64,000 bases of DNA, from the NCBI RefSeq assembly GCF_002843175.1, contig NZ_PJEO01000043.1, forward strand, positions 1 through 64,000, read 5' to 3'. The DNA comes from Confluentibacter flavum (GTDB lineage Bacteria > Bacteroidota > Bacteroidia > Flavobacteriales > Flavobacteriaceae). The notes beneath the pieces were generated by a model. The model made no database searches. It was given only the letters and a program-made list of their open reading frames with translations, and was not told the origin of the DNA. Position numbers and translations under genes: made by a program. This document shows, one piece after another, positions 16,210 to 24,619 of the stretch (position 1 is its first letter; every line of letters starts with the position of its first letter).

Positions 16210-16680
16210 ATGGAATACAAAGAGCCTAAAATAATAGTCCCACGCTTTAATGACGCTTCTGGTTTTTATACTACCCAAAAACGCTCTAAAATGATGAGCA
16301 AAATTAAGGGTAAAAACTCCAAGCCAGAATTGTTGTTTCGTAAAGCGTTGTGGGCTAAAGGGATTCGATATCGAATTAACAATAAAGCTCTCCCTGGGAA
16401 ACCCGATATCTCCATAAAAAAATACAAATTAATTATCTTTATTGATGGGGAGTTTTGGCATGGCTACAATTGGGATGAACGAAGGGAAACCATAAAAAAC
16501 AATCGTGGTTTTTGGATTCCAAAAATAGAACGCAATATGCAACGCGATAGAGAAATGAATCAAGAACTACAAAATATGGGCTATATGGTTTTCAGATTTT
16601 GGAGCAAGGAGATCCAAACCGAATTGGATAAATGCATTAATGATGTTTTGGTTTATATAAACACCGGGAATATCAATTAG
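16210..16680 (+). CDS. Vsr-like very short patch repair endonuclease, divergent
   Basis: The 156-residue protein follows the Vsr pattern: SKIKGKNSKPELLFRKALWAKG, then ALPGKPDISIKKYKLIIFIDGEFWHGYNWD and a C-terminal MGYMVFRFW. Vsr nicks next to T:G mismatches left by deamination of 5-methylcytosine. In the E. coli enzyme the region reads THGCFWHHHHC with zinc ligands; here it is IDGEFWHGYNW, so the zinc-binding Cys and His residues and one active-site His are replaced while the Asp and FWH are kept. No cytosine methylase gene is adjacent. It may be a stand-alone PD-(D/E)xK-type nuclease. Confidence 0.82.
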   Translation: MEYKEPKIIVPRFNDASGFYTTQKRSKMMSKIKGKNSKPELLFRKALWAKGIRYRINNKALPGKPDISIKKYKLIIFIDGEFWHGYNWDERRETIKNNRGFWIPKIERNMQRDREMNQELQNMGYMVFRFWSKEIQTELDKCINDVLVYINTGNIN

Positions 16681-16709
16681 TGATTCTCTAAATTATATAA
16701 TGAATCAAA

Positions 16710-16979
16710 TCAATCTACCAAATCCTCTTCAAAATACCACCACAAGCTAGAATCAATACAAGTTTTCATTTTATTGATATCGATATCATCTTTTAAAAAT
16801 ACAGTCAGGTTTTCATCACCTCTATTTTGCTCAACGGTTTCCCTAATTTCAATAAAATCAATCTCCTTAAAACTTTCTAAATGATGTTTAACTTTCATGT
16901 CTAAAGACTCATCACTTAAATAAATTTTGATGGTTTGAGCGCTTGGGGTATTTCTAATTTCTGATCTGAAAGGTTCCAT
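16710..16979 (-). CDS. Hypothetical protein, 89 residues
   Basis: I do not recognise this family. The protein is soluble and acidic, with an alternating beta-helix pattern (TIKIYLSDESLDMKVKHHLE, FIEIRETVEQ, LTVFLKDDIDINKMKTCIDSS) that suggests a small ferredoxin-like fold. It lacks a signal peptide and known catalytic motifs. It is convergent with the Vsr-like gene. The frame is long for chance in this AT-rich sequence, and both codon use and amino-acid composition look coding. Confidence 0.6.
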   Translation of the reverse strand: MEPFRSEIRNTPSAQTIKIYLSDESLDMKVKHHLESFKEIDFIEIRETVEQNRGDENLTVFLKDDIDINKMKTCIDSSLWWYFEEDLVD

Positions 16980-17085
16980 AAAGCTATTAATTTTATTAAA
17001 ACACTATTTTGTAATAGCCTAAGTTACTAATTTATTGAATGAAAATCAATTAAAAAGCTCTTAATTTAAAGAGCCTTGAATTTAA

Positions 17086-17484
17086 TTATATGCCTACGGA
17101 ATCGTAAACTACCACACGCTCCCAAAGATGCTGGGATTCTTCAACAAATTTTACATGAGGTGCTTCTTTTTGATATTTATCTTGAACCTCTTTGGAGGGA
17201 AACGAAAGTATCAATGAATAGGTGAAACTACCATCAACAACATCTCGTGATGTTCCTGCTGGCTCCCCAATAAACTTGGTTTTAGCATATTCACTTTTAG
17301 ACATAAAATTTTTAAGTGAAGTTAAAAATGCTTTTTTGTCTTCTGCACTATCTGGATTTTTTAGCCAAAAGTAAACAACATGGGTAAAATGATTGTCGAA
17401 TTCAGTTTTTTGTTCTTGTGCTTTTATTTCAGATAAATTCATAACAAATAAAAATATTAAACTAGCTTTTAAAATGGATTTCAT
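17086..17484 (-). CDS. Exported Dabb (stress-response A/B barrel) domain protein
   Basis: The 132-residue protein has a signal peptide (residues 1-22, ending IKA-Q) followed by a Dabb domain: HVVYFWLKNPDSAEDKKAFL, then SLILSFPSKEVQDKYQKEAPHVKFVEE. Such proteins form dimeric alpha/beta barrels; a general function is not known. The exported form is common in Bacteroidota. It is monocistronic and separated from the phytase gene by a terminator. Confidence 0.82.
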   Translation of the reverse strand: MKSILKASLIFLFVMNLSEIKAQEQKTEFDNHFTHVVYFWLKNPDSAEDKKAFLTSLKNFMSKSEYAKTKFIGEPAGTSRDVVDGSFTYSLILSFPSKEVQDKYQKEAPHVKFVEESQHLWERVVVYDSVGI

Positions 17485-17562
17485 AATTATTGCTTTTCGG
17501 TTTATTCAAAAATACAATATTTTAATTTTGAACCTAGTAAAAAAAGGTTACTGATTAAAAAC

Positions 17563-17595
17563 CAAAAAAACCCTTTTTGTTTCCAAAAAGGGTTC
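17563..17595 (-). terminator. Intrinsic terminator after phytase operon
   Basis: An 11-bp stem (AACCCTTTTTG / CAAAAAGGGTT) with a 4-nt loop is followed on the minus strand by a T run. It would end the receptor-phytase transcript. Confidence 0.85.
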
Positions 17596-17616
17596 TACGA
17601 TATTTAATAAATGGTA

Positions 17617-18636
17617 TTACTCTACTAATTTAAGCTTTGCTAAATCGTGGAAGAAGAAATTCATTTCATCATTCATGGATACAAATAATCCGTTGGGGAA
17701 TTTGCTTCCTAAAGGAACTGTCGTCACATCGCAACCATCGGTTTCTATTGTCCCCAAATTAAGTTCTTTAATAAACGTATTGGTTTCTAAATTGAAAATG
17801 TTAAAGGTATGAGCTTGCTGGTTGGATACTATTAAATAGCCTCTATCTTTATACTTTGCAATAGCAATACCTTCTACATCATCTTTAAAATGTTCGCCTC
17901 CAAAAAGAGCAATTTCCACATCGCCTTTTGTTGGATTGGCATGGTACTTTCTAATACCAACACCTTCATCGGAATAGTATACAAATCCAGTTTCATGGTC
18001 AACCGCTATGGCTTCAATCTCTTTTTGCCCGCTAAATGCACCTAGTTTCCTAAGTAAATTAGCTTTTATACCTAATGAATCTGAAACTAATTCATATTGA
18101 TATAAATACCCTTTTGATGGCCCATTTTTTCTACTAATAAAAACCGAAATATGTCCTGTTTCTGGATTTTTATAAAGTGCCACTCCCATGGGACGTTTCA
18201 TTTCCACATTGGTTTCATCTTCAAAAACTTTGAACCCACCGTTATCCAATGGTGTCATATCGGGTACAGAAAACAAGCGTATTTGATGTTTTTCCCTTTC
18301 AGAAAACACCATAATATCGGTTGTTGTGGAATCATTTAATTTAAAACCATATGCTACATCTACATTATTTGGATAGCTAATGTTGGTAATGCTTTTCTCT
18401 TTTATGATTTTTCCATCTAAATTAAAAGCATATACCCCTCCATTAATCTCATCTTTATCCGTACCAAAAACAATACTTGCTTCTGGGTTGTCTTTGTTTA
18501 TCCAAATAGCAGGGTCATCGGTATCGTGCGGGGTTTTCTCTGTAACGGTTGTGGCGACAATTTCTGGTAATTTAGCGGCGCAAGACAACAATAAAACGGT
18601 AATTCCAAAAACAAGATTTACTTTTATTTTATTCAT
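17617..18636 (-). CDS. Beta-propeller phytase, lipoprotein
   Basis: The 339-residue protein has a lipoprotein signal (LLLSCAAK) and the beta-propeller phytase motifs HDTDDPAIWIN near residue 40 and SYPNNVDVAYGF near 85, which supply calcium- and phosphate-binding residues. Later blades include KEIEAIAVDHETGFVYYSDEGVGI and VEGIAIAKYKDRGYLIVSNQ. It releases phosphate stepwise from phytate (inositol hexakisphosphate) in the periplasm or at the cell surface. It lies 8 bp downstream of a TonB receptor on the same strand; the same pairing is known in proteobacterial phytase loci. Confidence 0.93.
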   Translation of the reverse strand: MNKIKVNLVFGITVLLLSCAAKLPEIVATTVTEKTPHDTDDPAIWINKDNPEASIVFGTDKDEINGGVYAFNLDGKIIKEKSITNISYPNNVDVAYGFKLNDSTTTDIMVFSEREKHQIRLFSVPDMTPLDNGGFKVFEDETNVEMKRPMGVALYKNPETGHISVFISRKNGPSKGYLYQYELVSDSLGIKANLLRKLGAFSGQKEIEAIAVDHETGFVYYSDEGVGIRKYHANPTKGDVEIALFGGEHFKDDVEGIAIAKYKDRGYLIVSNQQAHTFNIFNLETNTFIKELNLGTIETDGCDVTTVPLGSKFPNGLFVSMNDEMNFFFHDLAKLKLVE

Positions 18637-18644
18637 GCCCTTTC

Positions 18645-21491
18645 TTAATTTTTCTTAAACAAATCATATTTTAAACCAAAGGTTAAGCGTCTGCCATAAT
18701 ATTCCATTTGCATGGTTCTAGATTGAACACCTTGGAAATAACGTAAAGGCTGATTGGTAATGTTATTTAAATCTACATATAAACTTAAATTTTTATTTAT
18801 TGAAATATTGGCATTGAAGTCTAAAAAGAATTGCTCATCATAATATCTGTCTTCAAAAGCACGACCACCAATTTCATCAATGTAAGAATCTGAATAATTT
18901 CCAGATAAACGCAAGCTTAAGTTTTTACTGGCATAACCTAAAGAGGCATTAAACATATTTGGCGCTGTTTGTGGCAAGTCTAAATCACTACGTTCTTCAC
19001 CATCTTCATTTTTAATGCCTTTGGCATCAGAGGTTAAATAGGTATAGTTTAAATAAATGCTAAAGTTTTTTGCAAAACCCGGTAAGAAATCCAACTGACG
19101 CTGTAATGAAAATTCTGCCCCAAGTACGGTAGCGCCCTCGCCATTTAATGGTTGATACACTTCATACCCATTCGTGTCTTCCGATTGACTTGTGTATACA
19201 AAATCTTTAATGTCTTTATAGAATACCCCTGCAGATAGGATCCCCACCGATTTAAAATAATGTTCTGCCATCACATCAAAATTCATAGAGGTTGTTGGTT
19301 CTAACTCAGAATTACCTAAATAAATCTCTTCGTCTTCATTGTTAATTTCCCTAAAAGGCACTAAATCAACATAATTCGGTCTTGCTAAAGTGTTAGTCCA
19401 CGCAAAACGTAAAACAGTGTTATCTGTAGCATCATATTTTAAATGAAGACCTGGCAAAATATTAGTATATGAACTCTCATCTTCTAATTCGTTTGTTCCT
19501 GCGAAATCGCCATCCACATCAAAAATCAATTCATTTCCTATACTATTGATACTGGTATGTTCTAGCCTTAAACCAACTAACATACTTAAATTATTGGATA
19601 GTTTTTGACTGGTCATAGCATAACCAGCATACACGTTTTCATCCACATCGAAATTTGCCGTTAGGTATTCTTCAGGTAAACCTTCTGCTTCAAATTGAGC
19701 GACATCGTTTAATTTTAACCCTCCTAAAAACTCAGGAATTACAAATCTTCCAACGGCATATTGTCTTCCTGCTAAATAATTATTGTCCGAATAATCACGA
19801 GTTGGCACACCACCTAAGGATTCGAAAGTAGCACTCTCTGGACTATATTCGGTAAAGTCGTTGTCTCTATTTTTATTTTTCAATCTAGCTCTAGCGCCAA
19901 ACTTTAAAAAGCCATCTTCTTGTTGGAATATATTTAGTGGTAATTTAAAGTTGGCAAACATATTAAAATCCTTTTCTTCAGTATATTGATTTTCTTCTGT
20001 TAACTCTTTAAATTCAAAATTATTGAAATGAGCATCAGATACATTCAATGGTGTAAATAATGGTTTATCCGCATTGTTATTGAATGCTACGCTATACTCA
20101 CTTTCATAACTTAAATAACGTTCGTTTAAACGTTCTTCGGATGCTTTAGCAAATGAAGCCATCCAATCTATTTGCAATGTATTGGCCAAATGCTCGCCAC
20201 CTAAACTAAAGTTAAACATACGTTGGTCTTCTAAACGTCTATTTTTATTGCGGTTATTACCAATACCACCTTTAGATTGCCTGCCTACTTCTACCGGAAA
20301 TGATGTTAAATTACCATTTCCATCAACTGTAAAATCGCCCGTTTCAATATCTTCGCCATCTAAAATCTCATGCTCTAAACGAAATCTATTTTCACGATCA
20401 TCTCTCCAATTATAAATAGATTTCAAATAAATGTTGTTATTGTCATTTAGATTGTAATCAAAATTTGCTGAAAAACTTCGACGAATACGTTGTACTAAAT
20501 ACTCTCGAATCTCAGATACTTTCGCATACGGGTTTACATCTACTTCTTGTAAATTATCTTCGTCATCCAAAGCATTATATTCAAATTCGTCTTCCCATTC
20601 TGCTTCAACGTTATCACTTCCAAAATCAGTATCATTGAAAGACGCTGAAAGCATATAGCCAAATTTGCCGTCATTAGACTTATCGCCCAACAAAAATGAG
20701 CCATTAAGTATTCTTTTATTAGTAATATAACTTACTCCAGAACCCGCAGTTGCCGATAAACGAAAACCTTGAGGTGATGTTCTTGTTACCAAGTTTACCG
20801 AACCTCCTAACGCATCGGCGTCCATATCTGGTGTTACTGCTTTACTAACTTCAATGGTTTGAATCATATCGGCTGGAATTAAATCCATTTGAACATTCCT
20901 ATTATCGCCTTCAGCAGAAGGGATACGGCTACCGTTTAATGTTACCGAATTTAATTGTGGTGATAAACCACGAATAATAATGTTACGTGCCTCACCTTGG
21001 TCTACTTGCATAGTAATACCGGGAATACGTTTTACGGCATCTCCAATATTGGCATCTGGGAATTTACCAATTTGGTCTGTTGATACGATGTTGGTAATGT
21101 TTTGTTTGTTTTTTTGAATGTTTAAAGCCCTTGCCTGTCCACCTAAAGTATATCCTGTAATTTCAACTTCATCCAATTCGGTGTCTCTAGACCTTAAAAT
21201 TACGTTGATACTAATTGTTTCTGAATCAGATACAACCGCCTCTTGTTTAAAATCTGAATATCCTAAATATTTAATTGATAAACTATAGGTACCCTCTGGA
21301 ATATCCACAATGGTGAAATTTCCATTAAAGTCGGAAACTGTACCTTTTTTTAGTTCTTCTATGATAATTGTTGCCCCGGGTACAGTAATACCATTTTCAT
21401 CTGCTATTACTCCTTTTATATTTCCATTTTGTGCAAAAGTTGCTAACGAACATATAAACGTAATACATAATAATACATAGTGTTTTTTCAT
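18645..21491 (-). CDS. TonB-dependent receptor paired with phytase
   Basis: The 948-residue outer-membrane protein has a signal peptide (1-20), a carboxypeptidase-regulatory-like domain (about 22-110: GNIKGVIADENGITVPGATI), a plug (120-250; IVSTDQIGKFPDANIGDAVKRIPGI, RNIIIRGLSPQLNSVTLNGSRIP) and a barrel ending in GLKYDLF. Its gene is 8 bp upstream of the phytase gene, which makes phytate or its breakdown products the likely ligand. No SusD-like gene is present. Its upstream region has only one weak TAACATT-like half site, so phosphate control is not shown by sequence. Confidence 0.92.
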   Translation of the reverse strand: MKKHYVLLCITFICSLATFAQNGNIKGVIADENGITVPGATIIIEELKKGTVSDFNGNFTIVDIPEGTYSLSIKYLGYSDFKQEAVVSDSETISINVILRSRDTELDEVEITGYTLGGQARALNIQKNKQNITNIVSTDQIGKFPDANIGDAVKRIPGITMQVDQGEARNIIIRGLSPQLNSVTLNGSRIPSAEGDNRNVQMDLIPADMIQTIEVSKAVTPDMDADALGGSVNLVTRTSPQGFRLSATAGSGVSYITNKRILNGSFLLGDKSNDGKFGYMLSASFNDTDFGSDNVEAEWEDEFEYNALDDEDNLQEVDVNPYAKVSEIREYLVQRIRRSFSANFDYNLNDNNNIYLKSIYNWRDDRENRFRLEHEILDGEDIETGDFTVDGNGNLTSFPVEVGRQSKGGIGNNRNKNRRLEDQRMFNFSLGGEHLANTLQIDWMASFAKASEERLNERYLSYESEYSVAFNNNADKPLFTPLNVSDAHFNNFEFKELTEENQYTEEKDFNMFANFKLPLNIFQQEDGFLKFGARARLKNKNRDNDFTEYSPESATFESLGGVPTRDYSDNNYLAGRQYAVGRFVIPEFLGGLKLNDVAQFEAEGLPEEYLTANFDVDENVYAGYAMTSQKLSNNLSMLVGLRLEHTSINSIGNELIFDVDGDFAGTNELEDESSYTNILPGLHLKYDATDNTVLRFAWTNTLARPNYVDLVPFREINNEDEEIYLGNSELEPTTSMNFDVMAEHYFKSVGILSAGVFYKDIKDFVYTSQSEDTNGYEVYQPLNGEGATVLGAEFSLQRQLDFLPGFAKNFSIYLNYTYLTSDAKGIKNEDGEERSDLDLPQTAPNMFNASLGYASKNLSLRLSGNYSDSYIDEIGGRAFEDRYYDEQFFLDFNANISINKNLSLYVDLNNITNQPLRYFQGVQSRTMQMEYYGRRLTFGLKYDLFKKN

Positions 21492-21647
21492 GGTTGCTAT
21501 TTTGATTAGTTATTTAGGCGAAATAACAAAATAGCTCAATAAAGCATTTTAAACGATTTTTATCTTACTGTTAAATTATCAAAGAAAAGCACCCTGTTTT
21601 GCAATTAATTAACATTTTGTTCATCTTCAGGAAAAAATGGTTGAAAC

Positions 21648-21682
21648 AAACAAGCCCTTTCTGTTTCCAGAAAGGGCTTATA
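21648..21682 (-). terminator. Terminator hairpin after rpmA
   Basis: A 12-bp perfect stem (AAGCCCTTTCTG / CAGAAAGGGCTT) with loop TTTC lies between the rpmA stop and the promoter region of the TonB receptor gene. The T tract on the minus strand is interrupted (TTGTTTG). Confidence 0.7.
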
Positions 21683-21703
21683 CTTTAAAAAGAAAATTAT
21701 TTC

Positions 21704-21964
21704 TTAAACCTCAAAAGGCTCAATAGAAACATAAGATTTGTTATCTTTTTTCTTTGTGAATTTTACAACGCCATCAACATAAGCGTGTAATGTATGGTCT
21801 TTTGAAGAATATACGTTTTCACCTGGATGGTGTGTATTTCCTCTTTGTCTTACGATAATGTTTCCAGCTATTGCAGCTTGACCACCAAAAATCTTAACAC
21901 CTAAGCGTTTTGATTCTGATTCTCTACCGTTTTTAGAACTTCCGACTCCTTTTTTATGTGCCAT
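21704..21964 (-). CDS. rpmA: 50S ribosomal protein bL27
   Basis: The 86-residue protein begins [24 protein letters not shown], the normal bL27 N-terminus that reaches toward the peptidyl-transferase centre, with no cleavable extension. [28 protein letters not shown] is typical. It follows rplU by 20 bp, the usual order. Confidence 0.98.
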   Translation of the reverse strand: MAHKKGVGSSKNGRESESKRLGVKIFGGQAAIAGNIIVRQRGNTHHPGENVYSSKDHTLHAYVDGVVKFTKKKDNKSYVSIEPFEV

Positions 21965-21984
21965 TGTCTTAAGTTTTTATATGG

Positions 21985-22725
21985 TTACTTATTTTTGTTT
22001 TTCAACAAATCTTTTGCCTGTTTTACCCACTCTTCAGCTTCGATTTTTTCACGAGTGATGCCTTCAATAGCAGAAAGTTCTTGTCTATCTGCAGCTTTTA
22101 ATTTGCTAATTTGCTCGTAAGTGTAAATGCCTATTTCATTCAAACGTTGCTCATAAGCTGGGCCAATACCGTTGATTTCTTTCAAATCATCAGCTTCTGC
22201 TTTAGTCGCCGTACCAATGCTGTGAAGTACTTTATCGATATTAATTTCGATATTTGCATCTTCAGCTCTGTGCTCTGCACGCGTTACCAAATTATCACTT
22301 ACTTCAACTTCTTTTTTAGTTGTTTTTTTAGCTTCTTTTACTGGAGTAGCTTTTTCAACTTTGGCAGCCTTTTTGGCCCCTTCATTTTCAACTTTGGCAG
22401 CCTTTTTGGCTCCCGAAGCAGCGATGCTTTCAATGATGATTTCAGTTAAAGATTGACGGTGACCGTTTTTAACACGGTATCCTTTACGTCTCTTCTTTTT
22501 GAAAACGATGACTTTATCACCCTTAAGGTGCTTTATGACTTTTGCTCCTACTTGAGCTCCGTCTATAGCTGGGGCGCCTACAGTTACATTGTCACCATCA
22601 CCAATAAGAAGAACATTATCAAAAGCGACTTGCTTTCCTTCTTCAGTTTGTAAACGGTGAACAAAAACTTTTTGGTCTTTTACAACTTTAAATTGTTGCC
22701 CTGCTATCTCTACAATTGCGTACAT
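21985..22725 (-). CDS. rplU: 50S ribosomal protein bL21 with C-terminal helix-hairpin-helix extension
   Basis: Residues 1-103 are ordinary bL21 (MYAIVEIAGQQFKVV, KKKRRKGYRVKNGHRQSLTEI). A lysine/alanine-rich linker (105-150) follows, containing an 11-residue repeat (GAKKAAKVENE / GAKKAAKVEKA) encoded by an exact 33-nt direct repeat. The last 70 residues hold a helix-hairpin-helix-like domain (DDLKEINGIGPAYEQRLNEIGIYTYEQISKL, then LSAIEGITREKI). The total of 246 residues is more than twice the normal size. Similar extensions occur in other flavobacteria, so this is a lineage trait; its role is unknown. Confidence 0.95.
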   Translation of the reverse strand: MYAIVEIAGQQFKVVKDQKVFVHRLQTEEGKQVAFDNVLLIGDGDNVTVGAPAIDGAQVGAKVIKHLKGDKVIVFKKKRRKGYRVKNGHRQSLTEIIIESIAASGAKKAAKVENEGAKKAAKVEKATPVKEAKKTTKKEVEVSDNLVTRAEHRAEDANIEINIDKVLHSIGTATKAEADDLKEINGIGPAYEQRLNEIGIYTYEQISKLKAADRQELSAIEGITREKIEAEEWVKQAKDLLKNKNK

Positions 22726-22801
22726 AGCGTAACGTTTTATTAATTAATTTTGTTCAAAAATGAGTGCAAATATACTCCTAATTAATTAAACTGCAAATGT
22801 T

Positions 22802-23257
22802 TTATTTGTTTTGAAGAAAATTTTTGCTGTTTTTAAAAAGTTGCATGCAGGTAAGTGTTAAAACAACTGTAGAAGCCAGTCCTTCTATTAAAATTATGAA
22901 CACTAAAATACCACTTCCGTAATCAAAATCAGAGAACCAATTTCTAAGCAAATTATTGGTAAATGCAGTATCTAAATAAAACATGTAAATACACATAAAA
23001 GCAGCAAATAAAACGGTTGCGATAAATCCAGTTGAAAGTCCTGTTTTAAAACCACTACCATAATCAAATTCGGAACCGCTACTATTTTTGAAATTTTTAA
23101 TGGCAACATAAATGGCATAAGCCATAATAGGTCCGTTAAAAATTCTAAACCATGGGTTATTATGAAGACCTATTAATTTTAATGCTAAAAAATATATGAT
23201 TAAGGTAAGTGCTGTAAAAACACCATATTTAATTGCTACGGAGGCAGAAGATTTCAT
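22802..23257 (-). CDS. DUF4199 membrane protein
   Basis: The 151-residue protein has four hydrophobic segments (about 10-28, 40-52, 72-93 and 115-140) and the DUF4199 layout: early membrane helix pair, the FDYGSGFKTGLSTGF loop, and two more helices. The family is common in Bacteroidota and has no known function. The gene is monocistronic between the L21 operon and a divergent lipoprotein gene. Confidence 0.78.
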   Translation of the reverse strand: MKSSASVAIKYGVFTALTLIIYFLALKLIGLHNNPWFRIFNGPIMAYAIYVAIKNFKNSSGSEFDYGSGFKTGLSTGFIATVLFAAFMCIYMFYLDTAFTNNLLRNWFSDFDYGSGILVFIILIEGLASTVVLTLTCMQLFKNSKNFLQNK

Positions 23258-23438
23258 AATGCAAAATTTTTGAGAATTACTAATCTACTAAAGTTCGTAA
23301 AAAAATATGTCTTATAATAATTTTTCACCATTAAATATTTATAAGAAGGTATTTGCCTCTTTAAGTAAAAAGTTAAATATGCAAAGTACAAAGTCTATTT
23401 ACTTTCCTTAAATTTGTTTCAGTTAAATTTCCATCTTA

Positions 23439-23864
23439 ATGAAACTATTAAAATTTACTATTACATGCATGTTTGCACTTTTTATAGCAACAAGCTGTAA
23501 AAATGAAAACAAAGCATCCACTAATGAAAAATCCCAAATGCAAGAGGTTTTGGCAGTACATGATGAAGTCATGCCAAAAATGGGAACGATTGGTAATTTA
23601 ATAAGTCAAATAGATAAAAAAATAAAAGATACTGATTCTACCGAGGTGCTTGTGAATGCTAATCAAAATTTAAAAGACTCCCATAAAGCCATGATGGATT
23701 GGATGAAAGGCTTTGGCGAACGTTTTGATTCTGATGAAATCCTTAAAGGAAAAGCTTTGACGGACGAAAAGCAGACGTTTTTAGATGAAGAAGAAGCTAA
23801 AATAAAAGCACTACGTGATAAAATGAATTCTAGCATCAAAAATGCCCAAGAACTTTTAAAATAA
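23439..23864 (+). CDS. Small helical lipoprotein
   Basis: The 141-residue protein has a lipoprotein signal with cleavage at ATSCKN (Cys20). The mature part is nearly all helix and highly charged (MQEVLAVHDEVMPKMGTIGNLISQIDKKIKD, then a second long helix LTDEKQTFLDEEEAKIKALRDKMNSSI). It resembles flavobacterial proteins mis-named viral A-type inclusion protein. Function unknown. Its stop codon is 11 bp before the 160-bp foldback element. Confidence 0.75.
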   Translation: MKLLKFTITCMFALFIATSCKNENKASTNEKSQMQEVLAVHDEVMPKMGTIGNLISQIDKKIKDTDSTEVLVNANQNLKDSHKAMMDWMKGFGERFDSDEILKGKALTDEKQTFLDEEEAKIKALRDKMNSSIKNAQELLK

Positions 23865-23875
23865 ATTAGGCATTT

Positions 23876-24035
23876 AGAAACTGTTTAAATTTTATCTAAA
23901 AGCCATTTTTTGTTTCTTTTTGACCCATATTTCGTTGAATTTTTTTCTAATAGCTCTGCTATTAAAAAAAATCCGCCTCATCTGACCCAAAAATAATTCA
24001 AAAAAGCATCCATAAACAAAACTTAAACAGTTTCT
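23876..24035. repeat. 160-bp foldback (MITE-like) element
   Basis: Perfect 13-bp terminal inverted repeats AGAAACTGTTTAA (23876-23888) and TTAAACAGTTTCT (24023-24035) bound an imperfect palindrome. The two arms of about 78 nt align over their whole length, and the centre is CTAATAGCTCTGCTATTA flanked by long T and A runs. It fills almost exactly the space between two convergent genes; its right edge touches the gldD stop codon. It has no coding capacity and could act as a bidirectional terminator. Confidence 0.85.
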
Positions 24036-24619
24036 TATTCTTTCCACTTGACCGTTTCCATGATATGCTTAATATCTTTTCCTAAATAATTTGCTGCGGG
24101 CAAAATAGAATCGTAATTGGGTTTGGCATAAAAATAAAGCGAGCCCGTTAAAAAATGATTTATACTATCGGTTACATAAAACTGTGCTTGTGATGCTACA
24201 TCCCCCTTTAATTCAGAAAACATTCCATATACTTTTTTCTCTTTATTTTCATAAGGGTACACAGGGATTTCATCTGCTTTAATCATGTGTTCTGTAGTGA
24301 ATTTTTGAGCATCGCGCAAAAACGTAATTAAATTATCCTGATTGTTATCAATAGATTTATAGGTTAAGAATATGGTGCCTTTTAATGATGGATATTCAAT
24401 AGTAACACCATAACTTTCTGTAGTACTTTCTATAGCTTTAGCTGTTATATTGGTAGCCAATTGATTCACTTCAAAAGAGAATGGCGATTCCACTTGCGCT
24501 TCCGTATATTTTGCCTTTGGATATTCAAGCCTTAAATAGGCATTGGGTTTAGGCACAACATGATCGCCGCAAGAACAAAACACAATAACAAACAATAAGA
24601 TATAAAAAGTTTTAGTCAT
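24035..24619 (-). CDS. gldD: Gliding motility lipoprotein GldD
   Basis: The 194-residue protein has a lipoprotein signal (VFCSCGD) and the GldD start VPKPNAYLRLEYPKAKY. GldD is required for gliding and type IX secretion function in Flavobacterium. The gene overlaps gldE by 8 bp, the standard gldE-gldD pair. Its stop codon abuts the foldback element. Confidence 0.95.
   Translation of the reverse strand: MTKTFYILLFVIVFCSCGDHVVPKPNAYLRLEYPKAKYTEAQVESPFSFEVNQLATNITAKAIESTTESYGVTIEYPSLKGTIFLTYKSIDNNQDNLITFLRDAQKFTTEHMIKADEIPVYPYENKEKKVYGMFSELKGDVASQAQFYVTDSINHFLTGSLYFYAKPNYDSILPAANYLGKDIKHIMETVKWKE

Noticed and set aside
21492-21650. Pho box upstream of the phytase-linked TonB receptor
   Set aside because: Only one TAACATTTTG-like word is present, without a second copy at 11 bp, so it does not meet the pattern seen in the 47-53 kb region.
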